NCBI GenBank assembly: GCA_016110215.1
Contig: JADWQD010000009.1
Location: 1,800,093-1,864,092 of the forward strand
Reading direction: 5' to 3'
Length of the DNA: 64,000 bases
DNA from: Capronia americana
Lineage: Eukaryota; Ascomycota; Eurotiomycetes; Chaetothyriales; Herpotrichiellaceae
This document shows, piece by piece, positions 32,199-43,821 of the stretch (position 1 is the first letter of the stretch; every line of letters begins with the position of its first letter). Under the pieces are notes generated by a model that was not told the origin of the DNA, ran no database searches, and was given only the letters and a program-made list of their open reading frames with translations. A program made the translations under genes and the position numbers.

Positions 32199-34038
32199 CT
32201 AGATCAAATCTCTCTCGATTTCGACCACAATCGGCACTCCGTAGCCACGTTCCCCGCCGACCCGGTTCTTCTTCTTGCCCACCTTCTCAACCTCGTTGAC
32301 CAGTGGGTTCAGGGCCATCGGACAGGTCATCGGGTCCTCACGCTGGCAGTGCAGCTTCAAGACCACACCCTGACTTAGACCCTTTTTGCCCATGCCATCG
32401 GCCCAGCGCGCCGAAAACTTCAATCGTGGATGTTTCGCGTCGACATGGCCGGCAGGGTACACCGTGCCAACCAAGACCGCCAACGCGCCTAGGTAGTTTG
32501 CCCAGAAGCCTTCCTGGTGCGTCAGGGCCGCGTAGAGACGAGCCTTGAAGTCGTCGTGCGGAGGCGGAACGTCGGCATTCCACCGCCCGCAGAGCGTCAG
32601 AGCGAGGATGGCACGATCAGCATGGGAAACTCCGTGTGCGGACGCAAGAACTCCGGTGATGGGAGCATGTAAGGCTGACAATGAGCGCGTTTCCTTTGGC
32701 AGCGGCAGGTGTAGATACATCATGTCTGCCAAGGCTCTCACGGTGGACGGACTGAAGGTCGGAGGCAATGAACGGTCAAGGTTGTTGACGCCCGGAAGTC
32801 CATCCCATAGAAGCGCGGCGAGATCAGCGGCAGATGAAGTCGCGTACTGTGCCGTTGCAGCCTCAAGCGGATCAAGAGCTTTTATTGGGGCGTCGAGGGT
32901 GTCGAACAGGAATCCTTCGCGCACTCCACCTTGACAAAACCGGACTTGTTGGATCATAGGCAGTGCATCGACGAGCACGTTGACTAGGAATGCCACCGCG
33001 GGGACCTGCTCGGCACGACGTTTAGAGATGCGAAAAACCGACTCCTCGGCTGCGAGAGTGGTGATGTCGGCAGTCTGCTGGAATTCGCGCTTCGCCACAC
33101 AAAACCCGTTGATAATGGGAATTGGGTAGGGAGAGACCCGATGCTGAGACATGAGCAGATAGCCCCATCCCCGAAACCCGCCTCCCGAAAGATACAAAGT
33201 GAGCCCACCATGTTTAGCTTTCTGCTGTAAAGTGTCAGGAAGGTCAAGGTCCTCGTAGGCTTGTCTGAACTGGGCTTTCATATGGTCTGCCAGGGCGTCG
33301 CGGGGAGACAAGACATGAGAATGCGAGTGGCCCTTGTGACCCGGGACTGAGGTGGGGAGATCTGCAAGTTGCCGTGTCATGGCTGCCGCGCCGTAGGGAA
33401 AGGAGATGCTGCCTTTCGAGCTGGTCTGGATATGGCCATCTTTGGCAACCATCCAGGTGATCTGCGTGCTTCCTCCTTCCCACCACGGTCAGCGTTGGTT
33501 CAGTTATCAAGATGGGCCAGGCAGGACACACCTCCTAAATCCATTACTAGCCCCTCGACAGTTGCGAAGCTGCTCGCTACACCCATGGCCCCTATTCTTC
33601 CCTCGGCCTCCTTCGGCAGCATGTCAACATCCCAACCTGTTGCATCTTTGATCTGGCGACGGTAGTCCACGGAGTTCTCTGCCGTCCTGGTGGCTTCGGT
33701 GGCGAGGACCCTGATATTGGTCGCAGGGACGCCGAAGTCGGCACAGGCGGTCTTGAACTTGTTCAATGAGATAAGAACTTCATCGATAGTGTCCTGTGGG
33801 ATGGGGCCCTTGACACCGGTGGAATACTGCGCGTCAAACAGTGAGATGCCCTCGCGATCTTGATAGACCGTTGGGAGCGAACGGGCCGATGAAGGCGACA
33901 GGTCTGTGATGGAGAAGCGGATGCCATTGCTGTTACTCGTAGCCCACGATCAGCCCACATGTACAGGAGAGGAGTGCGACCATACCTTCCCATATCAACC
34001 AAGCCGTAGAGGCAGCTTGGCGACGGCGTGCGTAGCAT
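32199..34038 (-). CDS. RTG2: Ppx/GppA-type phosphatase, Rtg2 family
   Basis: Three exons, 34038-33986, 33929-33532 and 33475-32199, join in frame to 575 aa; yeast Rtg2 is 588 aa. ASKHA-fold markers are rebuilt by splicing: LVDMGSNGIRFSITDLSPSS across intron 1, LVMDLGGGSTQITWMV across intron 2, and LYLSGGGFRGWGYLLM in exon 3. ATEATRTAENS lies between them. In yeast Rtg2 binds ATP, senses mitochondrial dysfunction and frees Rtg1/Rtg3 through Mks1; it is also a SLIK component. In filamentous fungi the same family acts as an exopolyphosphatase/retrograde regulator with less evidence. Intron 1 contains a TACTCGTA octamer. It ends the accessory island on the right. Confidence 0.93.
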
Positions 34039-34514
34039 CGTCAAGGAGGGGCGCCGGCTATCTTTTCCGGCGATTCGGCAAAGCGGTACCAGCACCTCGT
34101 ACCAGGGCACAAGCAGCGTCGCTTGGAAGAAGCTGAAAGCGTCTATCCTCGTCTTCACTTGGAAATCGAAGATGCTACTCGTGGCAAACAGGACGCCGGC
34201 AATGAAGCGAAACCAAGCCAGCGGCGAGTTGCAAGCAGAAATCTCTGTCAAGCGGAGTTGCTTCCTCGTGTTCTTACAGGTCGCGCGTGCACGTGGGACG
34301 TTCTTACGCTCTGCAATCGTTCATTGCGCGGTCTTGAGCGACTTGAGCAAATCACCAAAGATACAATTCCTGCGGCCAGACGTGTGCGCTAGCAGTCATC
34401 TTCTCAGAAATTGCCCCGTGCAATCGTGAATCTTCCTCGGTAACGATGCAGGCAAGCCTCAATTACCTCCTAAAACTCGCCGAAATAATGCTAGAAGAAG
34501 GAGTCGAACTCGTC
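34039..34514. other. Intergenic region, no gene seen
   Basis: Contains the promoter of the Rtg2-type gene and the 3' end of Ssr4, both on minus. Plus-strand frames here are antisense without motifs. Confidence 0.4.
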
Positions 34515-36648
34515 CTACGAGATTTCCTCGTCCTCTGTATGAAACGCGTCTCCGAACGCTGAGCCCTCCATGTTTTCCAGATTCAAATCATCATCGTTGC
34601 CGTAGCTTGCGAGCGCGTCCCCAGCCGTGTCCACCTCGACATTGTCGAAATCGCCTCCCATGTCGAAATCGGGCGTGTTCAATTGTGCGTCTTGGTTCAG
34701 CTGAGCTTGCGGTGGTTGTTGGAGGTCGGTAGCGCGACTGCTGGCGTCTTCAGCAGGCTCTTCCGTAGTAGGCTGCACCTGATCTTGTTCACCCTCGGTC
34801 TGGATCCCTGGAATATCGTCGTTCCGGTCGCCGTCCTCGCTGATCATCACCCACTCGTCTGCGCCATCAACATGACCATCCATACCTTCCATGTTTACGT
34901 CTGTCCCAGTGCTATCCAGTTGCGGAAGGTCCTCACCATCTAGATTGGCTTCCGGTTGAGGCGGTTGCTCCGCGACAATGGGTTGACTGGGTTGTGTGGC
35001 AGACGGCAGATTCTCTCCTTCAGCAGCTGCGGGTGCTGGCTGATCCGGTGTCTGCGTTCCATCGACCGGAGTAGGAAGCTCCTCCTGCCCAGGTTTCTGC
35101 TCTTGCGCATTGCTTGCTGGTGGCTGTGGCTGGACGGGATGTTGGACTTGAGCATTTGCAGCGATGGCAGGATTGACTGCACTCTGAGGGCGAGGAACGA
35201 CAGGAAGCGAGGGTTCAACTGGAGCTGGGCTGATCTGCTTCCGCTCCTCCAACCCGCCCTTCGATATGAGCGTCACGGTGGTAGTCTTTGTCAGCTTTTG
35301 ACCCATATCCGATTCTACAGTGCCCATAATCTCATCGATGGCATCTGGTGCTGCAGACTCGGTAGTCCCATTTATCGTGTCCTTGGAAATACTCCGTCTT
35401 TCTGGCACATTGGACACCGTTCGCAGCTTTTTCTCCGCAGTCGTCAAGGTCGTGGAGCGGCGTAATTTCTCCATCCGTCGCGTGTGCTTCTTCCTCATTT
35501 CTTCCAGTTCCGCCTGCATCGCTACCAGCTTATCTGATGCTCGCTTGATGAAGTCATCAGCCTGGCCTGAAGCCATTTTGCCCACTCGTGGTGGGGGGCC
35601 GGTACTCTGCTCCCTCGTCGCGGCTACTGGAGCATCAAAGAAATCTTTAGTCAACTCTTCGAGCTGCCCCTTCCGTCCAAAGCCAAGGTCACTGGGGATG
35701 ATGGACAACGTGGGATATGGCGACTCGATAATTTCCTCCATCCATTCATGGTGCTGTTCATATCGGAGGCGACTGATATCCCGAGGTGTCATGAAATCAA
35801 GGAGGTCTCCACGGGAGACGTCTTCCTCTTCTTCCAAGGTCGCCTCTTGCGCAATACTCGTGCCTCTCCTGTGGCCGGCAACTGGAGGAATCTGTCCCTG
35901 GGCTGTAGCTCTGGCCACCCCCGGAGGCAGATGGATAACCGGCCAGTTCGACCGGTCATGAAGCATGAATTCTTTTCTCGGCAATTGGCCTTGGCTCTGT
36001 ATCACTCTGCGCTGTTGGATCAGCGCATGGACATGCGGCAGAATCGGGATGCTGGCGGCAGGAACATGGTCACGCGCGGAGGCCTTCGAGTAGTGGGTCA
36101 GCCATAAACTGGGATCGGGATTGGGCAGTCCGTGGGCTAGGTTGCCTGGAAGAAGCCGGTATCGTCGTCTGCAGTGAGTCGCCATCGCTTCACCCGATGC
36201 TCGATAGCCCGCTCTTTGTAGAAGCATTTCGAGAGTCTATGTAGACCCAATTAGCCTTGCTTGCAGGAGCTTCTCATGCCACTTACGTATCCCCTGACTT
36301 CGGATTTGTAAACATGTTCCACATCTGCCCAGATAAAGCCATCACTTGCATAGGTTGTGCCTAGATATTCAAGCGGCTGCCATTCGAGGATCAACGTGCC
36401 GTCGGGAGGAGTGTCAATGAACTGCCATTGCATCGGCTGCAGGTCGCGCACGATCTTCTGGGCTTCCAGGAGGTAGTTGACAATCGTATCGACAGCAGGA
36501 TTGCTGGTGATGGGATAGCGATACTTGGAGACGAGATGCAGGTGCGGCAACTATTCGAATGATTCAGTTGTGTCCACGGTGTCGGGACTTCTCAACTCAC
36601 CAGCTGCGCCGGAACGCCGGCCGCAGGATCCTTCATCATTTGATTCAT
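34515..36648 (-). CDS. ssr4: SWI/SNF and RSC complex subunit Ssr4-like
   Basis: Three exons, 36648-36601 (only 16 codons), 36550-36287 and 36236-34515, join in frame to 677 aa. The conserved N-terminal domain (PF08549, formerly DUF1750) is clear: LLPHLHLVSKYRYPITSN, DTPPDGTLILEWQPLEYLGT, YASDGFIWADVEHVYKSEVRGY, LLQRAGYRASGEAM and RRYRLLPG followed by LWLTHYSKA. Later blocks are FMTPRDISRLRYEQHHEWMEEIIESPY and LGFGRKGQLEELTKDFFD, then a coiled-coil (KRASDKLVAMQAELEEMRKK) and a long Gln/Pro/Glu-rich acidic tail. In fission yeast Ssr4 is a shared subunit of the SWI/SNF and RSC chromatin remodellers. The start ATG is the only one in frame upstream of exon 2; an additional 5' exon cannot be excluded. 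Confidence 0.92.
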
Positions 36649-37000
36649 CTTGAAGAGCAGCAGCTGGGAGAAGATCTGGGCGTCTTGACCACAACAGCTC
36701 TGGACTTCTCGCGGGTGTTGATAGGCCGTCGTTGCGCATGCGACAGGAAAACTGAGGCGCGACTTAAACGCGACCGAATGGCTCCATCCAATTGAGGCTC
36801 ACGAGGCTGTGGCTTGGCATACTCAGCCTCGTCCTGCACTTTCTAATGGCAGAGCCCAGTACCCAGCAAATTAGGATATGCGAGCAAAATGATTGTCCTG
36901 ATTACATGGAGAGAGCCTGCTGTCCTCCACGAGCAGACAGCAGCTCCGTAAGCGAAATAACTGACTCTGCCACTGAGCGCGTTCACCTATGCTCTCATTC
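36649..37000. other. Short intergenic region
   Basis: Between Ssr4 and the KDEL-protein gene, both on minus, so it holds the Ssr4 promoter. No coding feature recognised. Confidence 0.4.
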
Positions 37001-38179
37001 TCACAACTCATCTTTCTTCCTCTCTTCCGGCTTTTCGTCTGCTAGCTTCTCGGGGGCCAAGCTGAATTCATATCCCTTCATACCTCTTACGAGTACAGGC
37101 ACGCCTTCAAATGCCGAATTTCCAGCAAAGTCCTCTGCGAGCCTCAACGCTGCTGCATCCCTAAGAAACGCCACGCCGAGCAACACCTCGGGTTGCCACA
37201 CGACGGTCCCCTCTTTAGAAGGCGGAGGCAAGTCAAAGACATTGAACTTCACGTCAGCAAACTCTTTAAGTGCGTCTTTGGGCCCTGCCAGGAAGTCCAG
37301 GCTCACGTTCGCGTGTGGGGTGACTGTCAACGCTGGTGTGCCAAGGGCCGCGATACGCCGATCTGCCTCCGCAATGGCCAGCACCTGATGAGGATGAGGG
37401 GGTGTGGACGAGACGCCTAGCGCCTTCAGGATGCCGGAAGAGATATAGTTCTCCGTCAAGGTAAGGTCAATGTCTGCTAGGAGTGTAACTGGCTCCTCAG
37501 AAATTCCGGACACAATGATTGGCAGAGTGTCTTGATCGTTCCCAGCTAGTTCCACGGCATGATACGCTTCTGCCGAGTCTTCGCTTGCAATGGTAGAGAT
37601 TGAGGAAACGTGAGTAGGTTTCGCTCGATGAGGCATCGCCCGTGTCAAAGTTGGATAAATGGTGATCAACGCTTCCAACGCTCGGCCTGTTGGTGCACCG
37701 CAGAATCGACCACCGCACCCATCCTCCCCCCAAGTGGCCCAGCCCTGGTGAGTTGTGAGAGGACAATCAGACCGTGTTATACAATCGACATCTGGGACTG
37801 GCAAGGGGACATGGGGCCGCCAAGGGAACTTTTCCCGCCTGCACAGCCCGTCACCGCAGCCAGCAGTGCAACAAGCGTCCGGCTCCATAGTGGGTGCAGC
37901 TGTATACGTGCGTTCCGTATCAGGCGTTGGCGCGGGAGTGTAGAAATAATTGCACAGTCCCAGTGCACAGGTGCCATCACAGCAGGCATCCTCCGTGGTT
38001 CTCAGATCCGTTGTACTTCTTCGATGGTTGAGAGTGCTGAAAATTGCCTTGAGGCTGGCAGTGATGGTGGGATTGGGCTCCTGCGTCTGGGTACCTCTAA
38101 GCTCCTTCTGCTCTGTGACTGCATCGCTGGCCGAAGCTAGCAGGAGGACAACTTGTAGAACAAGGAGTGGAGCTAACAT
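37001..38179 (-). CDS. Secretory Cys-rich protein with C-terminal KDEL and degenerate retropepsin-like region
   Basis: Single exon, 392 aa, not a family I recognise. Seen: a signal peptide (MLAPLLVLQVVLLLASASDA); a Cys-rich segment with repeated ACCDGTCALGLC and ACCTAGCGDGLC units and a third Cys group, CITRSDCP to CGGRFCG, at about residues 65-160; and a C-terminal half without Cys. The final residues are EERKKDEL, so the protein ends exactly in KDEL, the ER-retrieval signal. Around residues 225-260 the string EEPVTLLADIDLTLTENYIS is followed by GILKALG, which resembles the active-site loop of retropepsin-like aspartyl proteases (LLDTGAS...LG), but the catalytic D-T/S-G is replaced, so proteolysis is unlikely. 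I infer a soluble ER-lumen protein. Function unknown. Confidence 0.8.
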   Translation of the reverse strand: MLAPLLVLQVVLLLASASDAVTEQKELRGTQTQEPNPTITASLKAIFSTLNHRRSTTDLRTTEDACCDGTCALGLCNYFYTPAPTPDTERTYTAAPTMEPDACCTAGCGDGLCRREKFPWRPHVPLPVPDVDCITRSDCPLTTHQGWATWGEDGCGGRFCGAPTGRALEALITIYPTLTRAMPHRAKPTHVSSISTIASEDSAEAYHAVELAGNDQDTLPIIVSGISEEPVTLLADIDLTLTENYISSGILKALGVSSTPPHPHQVLAIAEADRRIAALGTPALTVTPHANVSLDFLAGPKDALKEFADVKFNVFDLPPPSKEGTVVWQPEVLLGVAFLRDAAALRLAEDFAGNSAFEGVPVLVRGMKGYEFSLAPEKLADEKPEERKKDEL

Positions 38180-39182
38180 ATTGCTTGTTCTGAGCGGTCA
38201 CCTAACTGAGATTGACTCGAATGAATGCGTCCCTACCACACAAGGAGCTGTGAGACAGGCAAGGTATTTATAAGGAAGCCGTTCAGGGCCCTTCGCATAA
38301 ACAGGGGCTCTCCATCCCTACCATCTTGGCTGTCGATATAGATGTCACCGCTCCAAACCTTTGTCCAGTATGCCTTGCGCAGAAGTTCCACGCTGTCATT
38401 GAATAGCGGTACACTTGTACGACTTAGGTAAGTGTTCGAGGTCAGTAAAGGTCCAAACATGAGGTTTAATTCGTCAATCGAACGGAAAATAAATGGCGAC
38501 GCAATTAGCAGCGACCAGGTTCACGACCGTATGTTTGCCAGGAAGTCGGTGGTAATAACCCTTACACGTCGGAGCACTCAGTGGAATGTCCTGCATTGTC
38601 AGCAGCCTCTGAAAGTGACAGCGGATACCCGCACCAACTGGAGTCTTCCACATCCATGTCGCTGAAGGAGCCTGATAAGGCTGCTTCTCAGCTGCCGGGG
38701 TGGAAGTGCACAGAGACAATCCAGGTTTGTGAGGGGTACTTCCCAGACAGGGATGGATGTTACTCCACTAGAGAGCTGAAGACTAGACACACAAGGTCTT
38801 GTTCCTGCAACCAGTATTGGCGGCTCGTACCTGGATTCATTGGTTAGCGTCCTGAGCGGTGTGGTACGCCTGACGGAATATGTTGCGCAGAGGCTGGTAG
38901 TCTGCGTGTTCATTATCTTAACGGGCGGCGTGTGTCGCTGTCGAAGGCGGGAAGGCGCCCGATGTGCGTCGTAATGTGTGGCTGTAAGTAGGTCAACTGG
39001 GCCTTGATGGACCAAGCGATGCCCTGTCCCGTAGTTTGAAACCAACGAAGCTTCGCGAGCTTGTTATGTCAAGGAGGGTCTGCCCAGAATATTCGACTGG
39101 CGCTAGGCAACGAGCTGCATAATTTCCTTTAGAACTGCAGGGATCGCATTTTTGATCTATTGCCGGCTGTAATGGGACAGTC
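38180..39182. other. 1-kb intergenic region, possible gene relic
   Basis: Two minus-strand genes flank it, so it holds the promoter of the KDEL-protein gene. A minus-strand frame 38460-38233 (MFGPLLTSNTYLSRTSVPLF..., 75 codons) looks more protein-like than chance, but no partner exon or motif is found. It may be a relic. Confidence 0.4.
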
Positions 39183-41804
39183 CTACAGCATCACGGCGAA
39201 CTCAAACCCCTGCTGAGCACTGCCATCGACTACAACACGCCTTCCTTCGTGCCTAGGCGCTTCATTCAAATCCACTCTTGACATGGTCCCGCCGCTCGAC
39301 GTTCCTTTCTGATTTTCTCCAAAGGCTGCCTGCGAGAGTCCAAGGAGGCTCAGCTTCGCCGCGATGTCGCGAACATTGCCGCGCGAGGCCCGATACGCCT
39401 GCAAGGCTAGTATCAGTCCTAGTAGTGGGTAGGACAGACTCCAAGCAATCAATACAGCGAACGGCGGTATGGGCACTTTTGACAAAAGCATGCGTTCGCG
39501 CTGTTGTTCAGCGAGGGACATTCTGGCCGAAGTGTAGCCGCCGATTGTTGACAGAACCTTAGTCGAATAAAGACTTCCAAACTCCTGAAGAAACGCGTCT
39601 GTGGTGGTTCCAGATAGTGACGATTGCGTTAGAAAGCTTTGGAGGTCGGGATCGCCCCCACTGATAGTTGAGTACAGCTGGTAGCCGTGAAATACCTCCA
39701 GAGCGCTACCGTTCGGGGTTCGAACGATGTTCATGTCCTGTAAACCCCCCTCAACCCATGTATACGAGACGTCGTAGGAAAATATCGCGCAATCGAGGAT
39801 AAAATCCACGACGCCGTTGGAAAGAAAGGTGCTGTTGGTGTTCTTTTGCACCATTTGGCTGCCTGGCATAAATTGCCCACTTGTCGTCGACATACGACCA
39901 GCGAGGCCCATGTAAAATGGATTCACCAACTGGGAGTCGGAATAGGGTAGGATACTCAGATCGAAGCCATTGAAGTCGTTGTATCCGACCGTGTTGTAGA
40001 TGTTTTTTAAGCCTGACTCGTTGAAAAAAGAGTACATCAAGTTCGGAGCTGGCTTGTACATCCTGGAACCGCCAGCACTCGCGTCAGCAATGTCCAAAAA
40101 TTAGAGTACAATGATCAAGAGCAAAACGTGTCGGATGCAAAGCCTCGGTCTGCACTTCTCGATTGTCTCGATGTAACTTGTGAGACGAGCACAACTTACA
40201 AGAATGAGCGATAGGCATCTGGCGGTCTCGATTCGTTCGCGCTGGTGCTGAAATTCGGAGGCATACCTCTAACCTTATCGTCAGCACCTGACGCCTTTAT
40301 CCCCGCGACTCCATTCTGGGGCGCTGGTTGCTCCAATATAGGTTCAAGGAGACACTTACAGGGTGCCGTGGAACATGTCCGTGCAGGTAAAGTTGGTATA
40401 GCTGCATTCTCTGTCAGCCACTCCGACGGAAACAGGGTAATACTCGTTCCAATTGAGCAAGGAGATAATTGTTCGCAATCAGGCGAACATACTAGTCTTT
40501 CCAAAGCACCATACCACAGCTCGAAGGGTTTACTACTCGACAATCTGTTGAAATCCCGATCGTTGAGGCTCTGTAATCCGTATTAGGGCGGACTGTCTCC
40601 TGTTTGGGTACGAGGTAGGCCAGATGTGCGTGATTGAGTTCAGCTACAACCGTGAGTTGAATTTGCGAGATTTGGGAAGTATCATGAAGGAGTCGGCTTG
40701 TCTCCATCATCTCAGAATTTGCATTCGGGTCGGGTTGCGTCGCGTCCTGGTCCACTGAACAAGGCAATCCTAGGTTTGTCCTATTGAATTTCAAGCAGAA
40801 ATCGGAAAGTCCCCGGCCCAGCTCCTGAACAGGCTGTGGAGGAATTAGTATCTGGTCGAACTCGATTGTCGATGTTGTGTAATGCAGCGCTGTATCGGCG
40901 ATGAATACGCCTCCGGCAAGAAATAAGCTCAGGAGCATCATAGAAGCAGCAGAATGTAGTACTGGCGAAATGCTAGAAACCCTCCGCCGACGGATAAGAT
41001 ACCAAAGGTATGATCTCAATTGTTGAGCAGACGCAACCAGAATTCCAATTAATAGACTCATCTGAAATGGAGTCGGTAGGCGGAGATACTGAGCTTTCTC
41101 GGATGCTTCGAGTAACTTCCGCGAAATGGGAAGAGCAAAGAGCGAGAGGATGAAAGAACCCAGTAGAGGCGCGAGTGTTGAAAGGAAACTGGCCACAAAA
41201 ACCAACCGGGCTGTACAAGGTCAGTGTGGCGTTAGGTAGATGCTCGCAGTCCTAAAGACTCACTCGCAGAGAAATTGACGAGGACGAACCCAGACCCTTG
41301 CATCTCGGTTCCTGTTCTCTTGAACAGGTTCGTAACCGGGTCGATCTTGTACCTGAGAAGCGTCAAAATGTGCTTCGGTCGGAAAGGAAGCCAGAGACGG
41401 CGTCCGGACGGAGAGATCTCTGGTGTTCACAATGTAGTCTGGAGGAGGGAGGAAACTTACATATACACCAATGCTAACAGAACGCTGGCTAGAAGAGCGA
41501 TAGGGACGCAAATGACTGTTGCAGGGAGGATAATTGCTTCTGCCAGGTTTTCGTTGTGGAGTATCTCCGGTTCCAGAGCATCTTCGCCGCCTGGCTTGTG
41601 ATACTGCCATCGGATGAAGGATCGCCTGACCTCGCTCTCCTCTAGGGGTAGTTCGTTGAGAAATTTCAATGGCGCGTCGGCATTCTCCTCCAGGACGACA
41701 TCCTCTTGTGATGGGAAGTGCAGAGTAATCCTATGTGTGACAAATGCTGCAACTCGCTCTGAGAACGAGGTCGGGTTTTTTGGGCGTCGACTGTCGCTTT
41801 CCAT
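39183..41804 (-). CDS. Uncharacterised multi-spanning membrane protein
   Basis: Six exons, 41804-41461, 41352-41264, 41210-40493, 40401-40360, 40268-40200 and 40062-39183, join in frame to 713 aa. I do not recognise the family. Membrane segments: AEAIILPATVICVPIALLAS (about residues 93-116), LVFVASFLSTLAPLLGSFILSLFALPI (about 146-172), FQMSLLIGILVASA, SAASMMLLSLFLAGGVFIADTAL (about 232-255), and near the C-terminus PPFAVLIAWSLSYPLLGLILALQAY. Between the fourth and last lies a domain of about 360 residues with several Cys and NxS/T sites (FNRTNLG, NFTCTD, NFSTS, KNTNSTF), so it is probably exofacial. The N-terminus is Arg-rich and cytosolic. Exons 4 and 5 are tiny (42 and 69 nt), and intron 5 (137 nt) is the longest here, so that part is the least certain. 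Confidence 0.75.
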
Positions 41805-42920
41805 TTTTGAGCGGCCAGAAGGGAAAGGTGTCCCACGAAATGAGGTTCATTAGGAGCACACGGTTGGGAGAGGGAACATCGTCCTGTGGGCACATATTAC
41901 TTATCCTATCTTAGAATTGCACTAAATCCGTTTGTTCTTGTCGAAAACCGTGTACTGTGCACGGATGGCCGGCCAGTGTTGGCTTGCAATCATCCAGTCC
42001 GATGGCCTTCAACAAATCGCGTCGTACACGACCCTGGGCTGACTCCCGGCCGCAGCAGGGCGTAGGGATTCTAGACGCGGGTACTCCTATTGGTCGAGTG
42101 CTCGAAGCCGGTGTATAACTGTGGACCACTGAGCTTGCGCCATTTCGTTTCAGCTGTAAAAGGCAAGTCGAAGAGAGCAAGCATGCAGACATGGGCGACT
42201 GTACCGAGTACGAGTATCGGAAATAAGCAGTACTTTTACATAGCTGGTGTTTGCCATAGCCACTAGCTGGGATCATTGGGGGCCCGATTGTTCTGCATAG
42301 GCCTGTCAACGAGCCGACGCAACCCACATGTGCATTCCCGTCAAAAGGGAAGACGCCGAACAGCTGAATATGTTGCGCAGCCATGTGCTTCAGAAGGGCA
42401 GTGTTTACAGGCGAAGCTGAACTCAAGCAGTGGTGCCTCTGCTGGTGGCGGTGCGCGTTTGTGCTCGCTGTCTGGTTGAAAGAAGTGCCTGACCAGAGCA
42501 CTTCCGGCAGTTGATCATCAGTTCATGCACGCATCTCGGCTTCTTCACCGAAGTTTGCCAAAAGTATTGCGGACTCTGTAATTAAATGCGAAAAAGATGA
42601 GACGAAGGTGAGCCGAAACTCAACGGAGCGTGAAACGGTTCGGAGGTCAGGTCAAGCATTTCTAGGCGTCTGCACTCCACCGGAACAGCACGTGAGTCCG
42701 CTCTGGCAGCCGCAGGCGCCATCAGGCGACGCGAATCATTCAGCAACCTGAGCTTCGTATCGCATTCGATCACTTCATCATCTCTTTCTGCCTTGTTGCA
42801 GCCTCTTGTTTGTTCCCTTCTTGTTTCTGTACCAACACCAATTCTCTCTTCTATTCCTGGGCCTTTCCACCCACCAGAAACCCGTCGAAGCTTTGTTTCC
42901 CAACCCTGCAGCTTGTAATC
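41805..42920. promoter_or_regulatory. 1.1-kb divergent region, membrane protein / proteasome beta5
   Basis: Head-to-head promoters. The 140 nt before the PRE2 start are pyrimidine-rich. TTTGCCAAA at about 42554 resembles but does not match the proteasome control element. A TACGAGTA octamer lies at 42209. No gene recognised. Confidence 0.45.
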
Positions 42921-43821
42921 ATGGACACCCTCGTTGCTCAATACACCCAATCTCCCTTTGCCAACGAAGGCTTCAGCGCAGACGAACAGAATGACTTCTG
43001 CGAGACGGTGCCTCCTTTGTCCCTTAAGTTTGCCTTACCACCTATCCCGCGGCCTTCGGCCTTTCTGCGCGCAGCCACAGACGATCACTCCAACCCCAAT
43101 TGCCCGATCAAGATCGCCCATGGCACGACAACGCTAGCTTTCAGGTTCAAGGGAGGAATCATCGTCGCAACCGATTCAAGAGCTACAGCCGGTAACTGGA
43201 TTGCTTCACAAACAGTCAAGAAGGTCATCGAGATCAACCCGATGTTGCTGGGAACTATGGCCGGAGGAGCTGCTGTAGGTCAACTCCTAATATTCATCTA
43301 TCATGTCGATTGACAGTGGTTAGGACTGCCAATACTGGTTGGCTTATCTCGGTGTCCAATGTCGACTACACGAACTCCACCACAAGCGACGGATTTCAGT
43401 GGCTGCTGCATCCAAGATTCTGGCAAACCTGGTCTACTCATACAAGGGCATGGGATTGTCGATGGGCACGATGATTACTGGTGTAACGCCTCAAGAAGGA
43501 CCTGCGCTGTACTACATAGACTCAGATGGGACAAGGCTGGCTGGCAACCTTTTCTGTGTTGGATCCGGTCAGACATTCGCCTATGGCGTGCTGGACGCCC
43601 TTTACAAATACGATCTGGAAGATGACGAGGCTCTTGAGTTGGGCAGACGGAGTATCCTGGCGGCTACACACAGAGATGCTTACTCCGGTGGCTATATCAA
43701 CCTCTACCACGTGAAGGAGGATGGCTGGGTCAAGCACGGCTTCTCCGATACCAACCCCATCTTCTGGCAGACGAAACTCGAGAAGGGCGAGTTCTCAAAT
43801 GTCACGAGCGAGCTGTCATAA
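42921..43821 (+). CDS. PRE2: 20S proteasome subunit beta type-5
   Basis: Two exons, 42921-43274 and 43324-43821, with a 49-nt intron, give 283 aa. Beta5 carries the chymotrypsin-like activity of the 20S core. The propeptide (residues 1-68) ends in AHG, and autocleavage exposes Thr69 at TTTLAFRFKGGII. Asp and Lys partners lie in VATDSRATAGNW and in LGTMAGGAADCQYW, the join across the intron. ILANLVYSYKGMGLSMGTMI, GSGQTFAYGVLD and RDAYSGGYINLYHV are all family-typical, the last containing the conserved SGG site. Length is like yeast Pre2 (287 aa). Highly conserved and complete. Confidence 0.97.

Noticed and set aside
42552..42562. Possible proteasome control element (Rpn4 site) before PRE2
   Set aside because: The sequence is TTTGCCAAA. 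The reverse complement of the yeast element would be TTTGCCACC, so two positions fail.
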